Below are positions 49,701 through 58,580 of a stretch of 64,000 bases of DNA, piece by piece (the first letter of the stretch is position 1; each line of letters opens with the position of its first letter). The stretch comes from Asparagopsis taxiformis. Lineage: Eukaryota; Rhodophyta; Florideophyceae; Bonnemaisoniales; Bonnemaisoniaceae. The translations under genes and the position numbers were made by a program. The notes beneath the pieces are model-generated. The model did not search any database, was not told the DNA's origin, and saw only the letters and a program-made list of their open reading frames with translations. Where the stretch lies: NCBI GenBank assembly GCA_030407315.1, contig JALQPE010002984.1, forward strand, positions 1 to 64,000, read 5' to 3'.

Positions 49701-51148
49701 ACCCGCCCATGCCACCCTCGTACTCCCTCCTTCCCCTCTGCCATTTCTACACACACATCGTGAACAAGATCATGAAGTCGGATCCCCCTCACTAGCCCTC
49801 CCTCATCTTCATCCAGGGATACTAGACTGTGTCTCGAAAACATCCTCACCCTTGCTAGCACATCTTCTACGCCCCACATCTTCTCGATCACACACAATGG
49901 AATACACATCTGCTTTTCCACTACGCAAAACGATCGAAACATCTCCCCCACTGTCATGCTTTTCCCCTTCCACCCTCTCTCCAGCGACCCTAAGCTCGTC
50001 TGGATAGCTGCATCCAGCCCCCCATGTCTACTCCCACTCTCTGCATCACGAAGTTCTACACTACTCCGCTTCAGACTCTCCCAGTATTGCACAATTGCAT
50101 TCGACCTACACGCATCTGTGCATCGACCAATCACTTCTTGCATCCCAGACCCTGCAATACTCAGTGCCAGTGGTAGTCCCGCACATAGGTCAACAATGTT
50201 GTCCAGTGCATCACGATTGCCCGATGACCACGACGCAAGCCTGGTACAGTTGATCCCAGCATATTTGCACAGAATCTCGACGCATGTTTCCCTCCGCACA
50301 TCTCCAGGACTCACTGCAATTGACACATCATGCGTAGGTACACGACCTATCGCCTCATTCCGAGTCGACGTCAGCACCTTGCAACTTCCTCCATCCACTT
50401 CCTGAACACCTTTGCACGCTGTGTCTACCAGCTTGTAGACAGTGGGATCGAGATCCCACACGTCGTCAAAGATGAGGAGAAAGCGCTTCGGAACGAGTAG
50501 GTCAACAAGCTTCTCCATCATGTTCATATGAGTGTTGTCTTTTGCAGTGAGTTCAACGAATTTGGAGAGGAAATCTGGGAATGCGTCGGTGACAATCTGC
50601 TCCAGCTGGTCCAACAGCCTCTGCACTTTGGCGTCATGACCGAGTTCAATGAACCACACGCCGTCCGGGAACTTTTGCCACACATCTGGATGTCTGCCGA
50701 GGGCGCGCAGGATGGTTGTTTTGCCTGCGCCGCCCATGCCGACGAGAGCTATGGCGTTATTGTTCGGGTTGTCGGATAGGAGGGCGTGCTTGGCCTTGCT
50801 TTCTGGAGTGCGGGAGTTTCGGGAAAAGTCTAGGACAGTCTGGCGGGAATTTCGGGGGACGTGGAAGACAGCGGACTGTGGGGTGCGTGCTGGTTGGGTG
50901 GGAGACGATGCGGGAGTGGAGTGGGGAAGCGGGTGAGATGGGTGGGACACTGGGTGGAGTGAGGGAGATGATGGGGGTTGCGGAGGTGGATGGGACTCGA
51001 TGGGCGCGGAATCGGATACGGCGGGAGGGTCAGAAATCGTTTGATGGGCGTGGTCAGATGCAGGGACAGGATGGGACGGTGGAGTGACGGTGTTGGAGCG
51101 GGTGGAGTCGGGAACAGAGTGGTCTGGTTGAGAGAAGGAATGATGCAT
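46724..51148 (-). CDS. NLR2: NB-ARC/WD40 receptor with C-terminal TIR domain
   Basis: 1474 codons, no interruption. Residues 1-110 are Pro/Ser/His-rich and disordered, starting MHHSFSQP. NB-ARC at about 120-460: P-loop GMGGAGKTT (137-145), kinase 2 FLLIFDDVWDLD, RNBS-B-like TSTRN, GLPLALSIAG, MHD-like IRLHDLVHDV (His near 459). A helical arm runs to about 660. About ten WD40-like blades lie at 665-1230 (for example MVSGSWDGTIRTWDT, SADGRLLASASS). A TIR domain lies at about 1270-1415 (VYDVFISHAGTDK, VFLDRAELRPGE, SPEYAARKWTLKEL, IIPVFYRLT), with E1345 at the position of the catalytic glutamate of NAD-cleaving TIRs. A charged tail follows. By family it is a ligand-sensing, ATP-dependent oligomerising receptor with TIR output. 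Gly2 of the family myristoylation signal is replaced by His. Confidence 0.93.
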   Translation of the reverse strand: MHHSFSQPDHSVPDSTRSNTVTPPSHPVPASDHAHQTISDPPAVSDSAPIESHPPPQPPSSPSLHPVSHPSHPLPHSTPASSPTQPARTPQSAVFHVPRNSRQTVLDFSRNSRTPESKAKHALLSDNPNNNAIALVGMGGAGKTTILRALGRHPDVWQKFPDGVWFIELGHDAKVQRLLDQLEQIVTDAFPDFLSKFVELTAKDNTHMNMMEKLVDLLVPKRFLLIFDDVWDLDPTVYKLVDTACKGVQEVDGGSCKVLTSTRNEAIGRVPTHDVSIAVSPGDVRRETCVEILCKYAGINCTRLASWSSGNRDALDNIVDLCAGLPLALSIAGSGMQEVIGRCTDACRSNAIVQYWESLKRSSVELRDAESGSRHGGLDAAIQTSLGSLERGWKGKSMTVGEMFRSFCVVEKQMCIPLCVIEKMWGVEDVLARVRMFSRHSLVSLDEDEGGLVRGIRLHDLVHDVCVEMAEGKEGVRGWHGRVVDGYRGSLRTSQGAAEDHASNEVGASTESEEDKWWELKTEEKYMRENVVRHLLGIGRVSAALKLLTDYRWTEKINKDEERAPFQKVMSELELVRRHLEEEEKTDIGRRIVRDLYVIMRAMERCMAPYCMKNREECTFQLFGRLRDVESESGLVERILCSIERYAERPWARCGPGVLTSGRSLLRRVLEVEGGGLSMCVSGGGEEVIVGGWRGKIWVLDGRDGRVKRMLVEEEDSAIVGVFFDRTSGLIYSCSRRGQVTIWKEKKLQSMHAEVEDWREKIGCMQVLPSSKKVVLGTKKGRLLVLDTTSRRVIRTVAAHSDLVTSLAMGGSETVMVSGSWDGTIRTWDTTSFDESGTVFERQKGRVTSVALSADGRLLASASSSNYKSVRLWDVPSGEPLWTSPDGYYNPVVCVLFSSDKRLLYSMGPKETRIWRVEKGGRDVSLAHTLPVSLTSIFDSFGLGDGPELFIMSGDGVQVWDARQVDCSDDSVGAFLQGVWRFGVSENGTTMLTCNSRSKRMEKRNVCDVCDRIDRVISSFEIPVYDFLHPPQSLAISNNQRFVAYSVSGSCVVQIVDARNGNVLHSLSDLEKWALLSTRDEQDDASALTSSGHLSNTSGVRPSRKVGILSFSSDGNVISAFAAANPNPNDDNTTTVGTKSISWNVTSGEPIHETHLDADSTATSGTASPRLVYNEQFDGRSFHFPRNVKYEHGQSSFTIATMEDNVNGAHYVANTRRLLLSTSRRGMCYVDLITDNTNLPPRNTPPLPLLKPHPQPLPSQHTITGSEPDEVYDVFISHAGTDKFTIALLLYKLLVTLGFKVFLDRAELRPGEIAPEKMIKAMRTAKIAVVILSPEYAARKWTLKELMCFLERFRAGGEREIIIIPVFYRLTLNDCRDEKSLFGVKNDKGDNVFFAEGFLERMVSEREYEVRDVLQVLQSLSGVTGIENEAKVTNGESEEEKAGQMQFAEKIRDAVVEAKNRQNNRRAVGPSSAR

Positions 51149-51690
51149 GGTACTAGAAGTGTGCGCGGAGGGAAGACAGAGGAGATTGTTAGTCGGCGAG
51201 CTGAACGGTACGGACGGAGAGGCGAGGATGGATGAGGTGAGCGGTGGGTGTATGGATGGTACAAGAAGGGAAGAGTTGCGAGTCGAGAAGTGGAGGAGTG
51301 GTGTGCGCTGTGTGCTGTAATGATCTGAGGTAGGGCGTTACGCGGTGTTGGTGTGAGGGTGGTTTGCAGAGCACAGTAACAGAACTGAAGAGGATGGATT
51401 GATACGAATAGGTGAGGCTACTAGTGGGGAGAAGAATGTCAGTTGGCGAGGTGGATGGTACGGATGGGGCGGCAACGATCGAGAAGGTGATGGGCGGTGG
51501 GCGTATGGACGGTTCGAGCGTGGAAGAATTGTGAGTCGAGAAGTGGAAGAGTGGTGCGTGGTATGGGATGTGGTGCTGGTGAGATGCGGTGCGGTGTTGG
51601 GCTGCGCGGAGTTGATGCGAGTGTCGTGTGCTGCGCGAAGTAACGGAGTTCAAGTAGATGGATCGATAGGAACAGTTTATTCGGCAAGTT
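51149..51690 (-). promoter_or_regulatory. NLR2 5' region with a tandem duplication (about 250-bp units)
   Basis: Two related units begin at about 51187 (GTTAGTCGGCGAGCTGAACG) and 51438 (GTCAGTTGGCGAGGTGGATG). Both contain GGTGGG(T/C)GTATGGA(T/C)GGT and GTCGAGAAGTGG. The same two-unit array precedes NLR3. The leader TCCGCGCACACTTCTAG abuts the start codon. It likely contains promoter and leader. No coding role is seen. Confidence 0.6.
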
Positions 51691-51798
51691 TGTTGTCTAG
51701 GCAGACGATGATACATAACTTTATTGTAGTCGGCGTGATCGGCGGCGTATAAATACTGTGGACTTAGTGCTTACAGCTAGTGGTATGATCATCCGACA
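51691..51798 (-). repeat. Solo LTR, copia-1-like (108 bp)
   Basis: On the minus strand it begins TGTCGGATGATCATACCACT, has CACAGTATTTATACGCC and ACAATAAAG, and ends CTAGACAACA. AAGTT flanks it on both sides (51686-51690, 51799-51803). The NLR3 flank has the uninterrupted site AGCAAGTTGCGAGAC at about 63512. Confidence 0.88.
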
Positions 51799-51825
51799 AA
51801 GTTGCGAGACGGGGAACGGGGTCGC

Positions 51826-52395
51826 GCTTCGCTGTAATAGAATTTCAAGACGCGCAGAAGATATTTTAACATCAAAACGATAGTGCAGGCACGATGAGTA
51901 ATTGGCGGGGACTCTTTCTGTATAGGGTACAGTACGCAACCCAAAATTGGAGGGGCATCCCCTGTACCGGGGCTAGACTGGGATTGATTGAATCACCGGC
52001 TGAAACTGCAATGGAAACTATCGACGGCGGCAATCGCCAAGCAGCACCCCATCACTGACGCCAGGTCAAGGAGCAAGCAGACTCGCTTCCCAGCTCCAAC
52101 GACCCGGACTGCATCGCGCTCCCCCCATACATCCGTCTTCCGTTTCCGTTGAAAACCCTCCCTCAATCCCGCTGACCTTGTAGAATTTATAGTTACCCTG
52201 GGCACCTCTGGGGGGCCATTTGCTACATGCACAGGCAGGGTTACACCTGAAGGACTACAGCACTCCTACCCCCCAGGTTTGGCCAGGTGAATTTCCCGCA
52301 AATCTTGCAGTAAAACTGCGTTCTTTAATTCCTTCGTCTCAAATTGTTAAGTGGTGTTCTGGGCCGAGAACGGTAGTGGTAAGGATGTTAATCGA
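51826..52395 (-). repeat. 570-bp dispersed repeat, uninterrupted inverted copy
   Basis: The reverse complement of the three pieces at 33262-33328, 38037-38370 and 44020-44195 joined, that is, without copia-2 and gypsy-2. It is absent from the NLR3 flank at the corresponding point (about 63545-63575), so it inserted here after the NLR2/NLR3 duplication or was lost from NLR3. Mobility mechanism unknown; no clear terminal repeats. Confidence 0.85.
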
Positions 52396-52474
52396 ATATA
52401 CTCTCGGGTACACCTGTACACGAGGGAGGAGGCTTATTAAAATTGAAGGCAGAGCTGCGAGTTTCGTAACATAT

Positions 52475-52482
52475 CTCAGTTC
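52475..52482. repeat. 8-bp target duplication CTCAGTTC of the hAT element (left)
   Basis: Repeated at 54874-54881. The NLR3 flank has a single CTTGGTTC at 63626-63633. Confidence 0.9.
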
Positions 52483-54873
52483 TAGACCTGTGCATGGTCC
52501 GATAAGCCTCTGGTCCGGACTGGTCCCATTTGTCTTGGTCCCATGCATCCCCACGTAATCTGACTGCGGGAGAGGTCCGCGTTGAAAGAAATGGAGCAAC
52601 AGACGGTTCGAAATTTTTTCAGTCTATGTGGTTCCAGTCCAAAAATCCTCCCACCGCTCTCGTATCGGTCCGACTCTTTTTTAAGTTTTGAATCAGTCCA
52701 AGTTCTACTTTGGTTCTCCCCTTGAACCTCTATTTTCGGCAAACACCAGATCAGATTTCTCAGAACTCATTGTGACTGAAGACACAAGTATTGGTGATGG
52801 ATCAAAACGGGACGGATGATATCAGCAAGGATTCGCGTCAATCTGAGGTCGTCTCGAGTGCGGCTCAGGAGGGGACACCGCGCAAAAAGCGGAAGACCAG
52901 CTCTGTATGGGAATACTTTACTGAGACTTGTTTAGATTCCGAAGTCCGTCAACGATGCGTGAAGTGCAAAACAACGTTTAGTATCAACAGTGGAATCTCC
53001 ACTCTCACCAGGCACGCTCGTAAACACGGATTCCTATTGGATAAAGCGCAAAAGGTTTTCAAGGAGAATGGAACAATGAGTAACGTTCACAAATACCCTC
53101 GTGAAGAGTTGCAAGAAAACTTCAGTAAGCAACTGTGTAAATGGGTGGTAAATAGTATGCTTCCGTTCTCAGTTGTCGAAAACAGTGAGTTCGTGAAACT
53201 TGTTCATCTTTTAGATGAAAACGCCAAAGTACCGACACGTACGACTGTTCGCAGGCGAATCCAGGCGGAATTCGAATCCAAGAAAATACATATGAAGGCT
53301 ATGATGAATAGTATTCATTCTAAGTTTTCTATCACAACGGATGCTTGGTCGTCCTGAATTTACAAAGGATACATGGCTGTGACACTTCATTGGATCAATC
53401 AAGAATGGAATATGCAGAGCATGTTGCTCGATTTTGTACGGTTTCCATCTCCTCACACTGGCGATGCAACGGCAAACATACTGTTTGAAATACTGAATTC
53501 ATGGGAAATCGGAACAAATCTGTTCGCAGTTACTACAGACAATGCGACAGACGTGTGTGCCGGCGTTCGGAGGCTGCACACTATATTGAATCTAGCTGGA
53601 AGAGAAACTTCTGAGCTTGCAGACTTTCACATTAGGTGCATTGCGCATGTTATTAATATTGGTGTGAAAGAATGTCTCCACCTTGTTCGTCGAGAAGTTG
53701 ACTCAATAAGATCTGTGATAAATTCTTTGAGGTCTTCCGTGAAGCGCAGAGATAAGTTTGAAGCAGTTGCAAGAGCCCTCGGTGAGCCAAATGCTTCTAT
53801 TCCAAACATTGATGTGGACACACGCTGGTCCTCCACATTTACGATGATCAAAAAGGCGATGGCTGTGAGGAAGGTCATATCAGCAGTCTGCGCTGACATA
53901 AACGAGCTCACTGAACAAACCATTACAGAAAATGTTTGGGAGAAGGCATCAATAGTATGCAAATTTCTAGAGACAGCGGCACTTCTTACAGAGCATCAAT
54001 CTGGCTCACAATATGTATCGCTGAGCGTAAGCTCTGCAGGGTTCCAAATGCTAATGAAGAAGTGTCGTGCTGTTATAAATAACCAAGATGCAGTGCTTAC
54101 GGAAATTGCCAAAAGAATGTTAGGGAAGCTTGAGATATATGAATCTCTCATTTGTTCTGACATTTCAAGACTTGCAAAAGTGGTTGACCCGAGGTTTGGT
54201 AATGACATTCTACGCGACAATGATATTTTGAGGAAGTATGTGCATGTTTCCAGTGGAGATGCAGCCACGAACAAAAGCTCCCTACAGGCAACAGAGAAAA
54301 GGTCTTTGCTAGATCAATTGCTAGACGACGACGATATGAGCAATGCTACTACTGACGACGAGATTCATACATTTTTGAAGTCTACGTTGAGCGGAGATCG
54401 CTCTGTGGATCCTTTTTTATGGTGGAAGAATAATGAATGTCGCTTTCCTTCAATATCGGGCGTAGCAAAGAATGTGCTGGCAGCCCAGGCATCATCAGTT
54501 GCTAGTGAGAGTGTATTTTCTATCGCAGGGGCAATGGTGAACGGTCCAAGATGTTCTCTCAACGACGAAGCTATCCGGTCCTGTATTTTACTTCGATCGT
54601 GGAACAAATTTGGATAGACAGGGGCGTTTCGGCATCTGACCATTGGACCAAGAAGTCCAGCTACGAAGAAGTCATTTTTGTTATGGTCCAGTCAATGACT
54701 GTCCTTTCTGTGCAGCGAGCGGTTCACTTCGTTGCCGTATTCAATCATACATAGCTCATCTGTTTACTGGACATCGGATTGATGGTTAAGAATGTGATTT
54801 GGCCGAATGGCTTCGGTCTGAGATTAGTAAATTCTTCCGATTTCAGACTTTTTGCGGACCATGCACAGGCCTA
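52483..54873 (+). mobile_element. hAT DNA transposon (2391 bp)
   Basis: Bounded by 19-bp terminal inverted repeats TAGACCTGTGCATGGTCCG (52483-52501) and the complement of TAGGCCTGTGCATGGTCCG (54855-54873), one mismatch, with an 8-bp duplication as expected for hAT. It carries one transposase gene with a premature stop. Confidence 0.93.
52791..54617 (+). pseudogene. hAT transposase with BED zinc finger, one premature stop
   Basis: About 608 codons in one frame, interrupted only by TGA at 53355-53357. BED finger at about residues 38-80 (SVWEYFTE ... CVKCKTTFS ... LTRHARKH). The first catalytic Asp is in SITTDAWSS just before the stop and the second in FAVTTDNATDV. The C-terminal dimerisation region has FLWWKNNECRFP and SSVASESVFSIAG with the third acidic residue. 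The stop reads TCC-TGA-ATT where CGA (Arg) is expected, a CpG-type transition. Apart from it, the gene appears whole, so it could still give a short N-terminal BED protein of 188 residues. Otherwise the element depends on another source of transposase. Confidence 0.92.
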
Positions 54874-54881
54874 CTCAGTTC

Positions 54882-55200
54882 CAACTCGTGCTGAAGGGCA
54901 ATACGGCGTGTCGGGAGTCGTCCACGTGTCTGCACCCTGTTTGCGGAGATTGAACATTCTATATTTCTATTGGATGTATTGGGGTAGTAAGAAGTCGATG
55001 TATCATGCGGAAAGTACACCAGGACTATGGTTCGTGTACACTGCCTCACGGTGTATGGTACCCAGTGTATCGTATAACACACTTGCGCAAATTTCATCCA
55101 GTAGTGTACTCATCTAATTTGAACTGTTGCACTCGGGCCGATGAAAGACTTGATTCGACGCAGCACACAACACTGCCAACAAGCGAGATCAGGTCTTCCC
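54882..55200. repeat. Duplicated NLR flank (NLR2 side)
   Basis: TGTCGGGAGTCGTCCACGTG, GTGTACACTGCCTCACGGTG and TAGTGTACTCATCTAATTTG recur in the same order in the NLR3 flank at 63660-63880. The duplication that produced the two genes therefore includes at least 1 kb upstream of each. Confidence 0.8.
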
Positions 55201-57527
55201 GTTCCAAAGTCGCGTTCCAAGGGTGCAAATGTGACGCTGGTGTTATCGATCATGCCAAATCCGCTCCAATCGCCGCCGAAAAATCACGACATGTTGCGCT
55301 CGAAATCTGCGTCTGCAGGCAATCACGACAGCATCCATCACCCGATCGAGTCGAACTTCCCTTCTACTGCCTAGTAGCAACGGCTCCAGATTCCGCACGT
55401 CAACTATAACGTCTGGAACTCTGGAATAGGAGCGATTGTTCATTGTGTGACTGCGCGCGCATATTGACACATTGTTTGCAATTGTGGTAGGCGTTCAGCT
55501 CGCGTGTCCGACACAACCTGTGAGGGTGTAGCCGTGGTAATTGTATGAGATGCGATATAGCTAGAACTCTGATCCCTACGTGCGTCGTCCACGACCTGTG
55601 TTGCCTTCATCTTCTGCGATGTTCCAATTCCACTATTGATTCTTTTCGGACTTCAAGTCGCACCCATTTCCACAATGCATGTTCTATTCGCTCTTCTCAA
55701 AATTTGGATACTAAACTGTTTCGCGACATTATTATTCCGCTAGCATGAGTATCCCTCGTAACCCGCAGCTGCTCAATCTAAGCATACCTACTCATACGCA
55801 CATCCACTTCCCCATAATCCTAAATGATCCAAACATATGTTGTAGCCCGGCATCATTCGCTAAATGCTCAGCTCCTCTATTCCACTTCCCAAATTTTAAA
55901 TCACCTCGCAATCCATTGACAGACGCCCCTCTTCAATCTCCAGCTCTCTTCTTATGTACCAGTTCGCAGTTGATTATTCTTTCTCTATCGCACCGCATTA
56001 CACGCTATAGGATCGAAACATCTTTCCGCACCCATCCATCTGCCACAACTCGCCACTATTTCAGACATAATACGTCGCAGTGGTGTGCATGAGTTACGCA
56101 GGACAACTCGCCCGTATCATGTGGCATTTCGACGGTTTCTCTACTTTCTCCTCCGAGGATTGGACTGATGCTGCCCGTCAGCGCCCGGAAACGGATTGAT
56201 GACGCGCATTCTCACCACGTCTAGTCCGCATCGTGCGCCCCATGTTGCAAGACCCCAATCGGCGATAAATGCATATTTGTGCCACTCACCATTGCCGCTT
56301 TGGAGTTGGAATGTCTGCATCGCTGTAATGCTCAACTATAGTCGAGCGCATTCCGATACAAGTTGCTGAAATTAACATCCTCCCCACTTTCCGCTAGTCG
56401 ACCCAGAACTTCGGGAACCGAAAAGGCAATAGTCGTGCCTATTAGAACGCATGTTTAATGCAGGTTTTGCCAGTAAGAACTTGGCCAACCCAGGGCCTTG
56501 CGGCTCTTTCAACATCGCTTTGACCATCGCATGTGATGGGTGCCCCGGGGTAGCCAAACTATGTGAGATAAGGTAAGCTAGAGATGGAGGGAGGATGTCA
56601 AAAATAGTTACTTGTGGACGATGCGGACTGTGCTGCACTGCTCGGGAGGGCTGGAATGGCAACCTTGACGGGGTGATGCTTCCCGCCAGCAGAGCGTGGT
56701 GGCTGCAGTAAACTAATTTTTAACACGGGCATGGGTCAGTGTCTTTTCCCTTCTGAGCGGTTCCGGTGGCACCTATCATACAGGAACACTACTGCACCTG
56801 CCAGACTTTCGTTGCTCAGCTGACGTTTCAAAGTTGAAATACTTTCTGCGTGTCTCGAAAACAAATCTTCTCAATCTGATTTCCGATCTCTACAAATTTT
56901 CCAGACAGCTGTCCCAACACCGCTTGCCATTCGGCACCAAACGCTGCCAACACTGCACTCGCTTGAACGCAGCCGCCGCAATCCAGAGCCCAAGTAACGA
57001 GACCTGAGCTCGAGCCACGACATCACCACCAATGTAGCACCCAACGCTCGCATCAACATCTCGCCGCCGCCACGCAATCAGCGCATCCGCTCCTTCATGA
57101 TTGATGCTTCATGACTTGACAACTTGCATCGCCAGACTCTGACCGTTTTCATTGCGCGCCGAACATATTGTGCATAGCTGTGTCGCAGCTGCATCGCGCG
57201 CCAATTGAAACTCTAACAGACCTATTAGAGGACGAAGCGCGTATGAATAGCCTTTCACCCTTTTCCATTTGTGCACGACTGTGTTCGACATAGTGGCACA
57301 CAACTAGACTGTGTGGGGTCTGTCCGCTGGTGGGCTCCCATGCCGATGCAGCGAGCGCGACGATCGGTAGCATGTCCACGTGGGGAGCAAACGTGACCAG
57401 TTGGAGTTGAGCGCATGCAGTTGCCGTTTCTGAAGAAGAGTGCTGTCGAGGTAGGCGGTACATCGATTACCGATGCGCATACGTTGTGTCTGTGAACTTG
57501 AGTGGAACACGGATGGCTGACCAAGAG
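55201..57527. other. Intergenic, no supported gene
   Basis: Short overlapping frames only. Near 56825-56865 a diverged minus-oriented piece (TTTCTGCGTGTCTCGAAA) resembles the end block of the 570-bp repeat. No transposon termini or RNA gene recognised. Confidence 0.4.
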
Positions 57528-57854
57528 CTAAATGATGTTTCCTGATGGGCGGTATCGATTTATCGTTTCCAGCATGGGTGCAACATCGTGACATTCGTTC
57601 ACTGACATCGACGAGTCTTGAACAACCTCGGCATGAAGGTTGCTGTGAAATTTGAATTGGTTTTCGTCTGTCCACTCGGACGCGACCACATTTGACAGCA
57701 GCATCCGTTTCCCAAGTTCCATACCATCTGCACGACCTTTTGACAAATCCATACGGATGTCAATAAACTCAACGGCAACTTTTGCGGACATCGCGATCAC
57801 ATGCGTCGCCAGTGTCACCAATGCTCTCTGTGTCTGGGAATCCTGCCGGCGCAT
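57528..57854 (-). other. Possible small coding remnant downstream of an NLR relic
   Basis: A 108-codon frame with protein-like composition (VTLATHVIAMSAKVAVEF, then SEWTDENQFKFHSN) but no recognised family. It lies on the same strand just after the NLR tail relic. It could be a separate eroded gene or chance. Confidence 0.2.
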
Positions 57855-57919
57855 GAGTCAGGCCTTATTCCCGGCGCATTACTATCACCTGAAATAAGAT
57901 CCTCGAAAATTCTCCGCCA

Positions 57920-58074
57920 CTACTCCCCATCTTGCCACTCTGCAGCTTCTGATCGTTGCGCAGTACTGCGACCCACAGGCTTCCCACTTTCCCTCTGCTC
58001 CAATATGGCGTCACTGATTTTATCGACATATTCCATATGCCCCACCTTGTCCGCGATGCTATCTCCGATGCCCC
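57920..58074 (-). pseudogene. NLR4: relic of an NLR C-terminal tail
   Basis: Minus-strand reading GIGDSIADKVGHMEYVDKI then SDAILEQRESGKPVGRS resembles the tails of NLR2 (EEKAGQMQFAEKIRDAVVEA), NLR1 (ERKEYVESIRDAVEKANRR) and NLR3 (KRKTFIGRIVEAVMMAMGR). It ends at a TAG at 57920-57922. The sequence to the right (58075-58300) is too eroded to show a TIR domain with confidence. Confidence 0.5.
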
Positions 58075-58580
58075 TTTTTTCTCGGCACAACTACCCAACG
58101 ACTTTACTATCCTCAACTTGTACCCTCTTCTTTACTCTGCCATTTTGCCGGTCCCCGCAGACATCATCCCGCCTTAGATATTGTCAGCATCGGGCGCAGC
58201 GAAGAATTGCAATCCGGGGTTTCCACCGATGGCGCATTCATTGGAGCAAATAGCGAACGACTCGAAAGTGTTTCCTTGAGAAGAAATGCATGCTTCAGCG
58301 GAGTTGACGTCGTTTCACGTGTTGTGTTGCGATTGTCATGTACCCGACAGCGTTGGATTCGCTGTTGCGTAACGATGGTTGAATTATCGTGGTTGCAATT
58401 CTGGGAACAAGTGTTGAGTTGAGTGCACCCACATCCACACTGCCACTTTTCCGCATCGCGTTATTGACGTTCTGTCATTCTGAATGGACCTGTATGTGCT
58501 CCCAATCACGCTGAACACATACTCTACATAGACCGATACACACAGAGACCTTCCAGAACACTTTTTACTGTAAAATATCT
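58075..58580. other. Eroded sequence between the NLR4 relic and NLR3
   Basis: No open frame with recognisable domain. Short ACTGTAAAATATCTTC at 58567 is close to the NLR3 stop codon. Confidence 0.35.

Noticed and set aside
49412..50405. Plus-strand frames of 88-149 codons across NLR2 (also mirrored in NLR3)
   Set aside because: They are conserved between the paralogues only because the opposite strand encodes the receptor.
53627..53962. A 111-codon minus-strand ORF inside the hAT transposase
   Set aside because: Antisense shadow of conserved hAT coding sequence.
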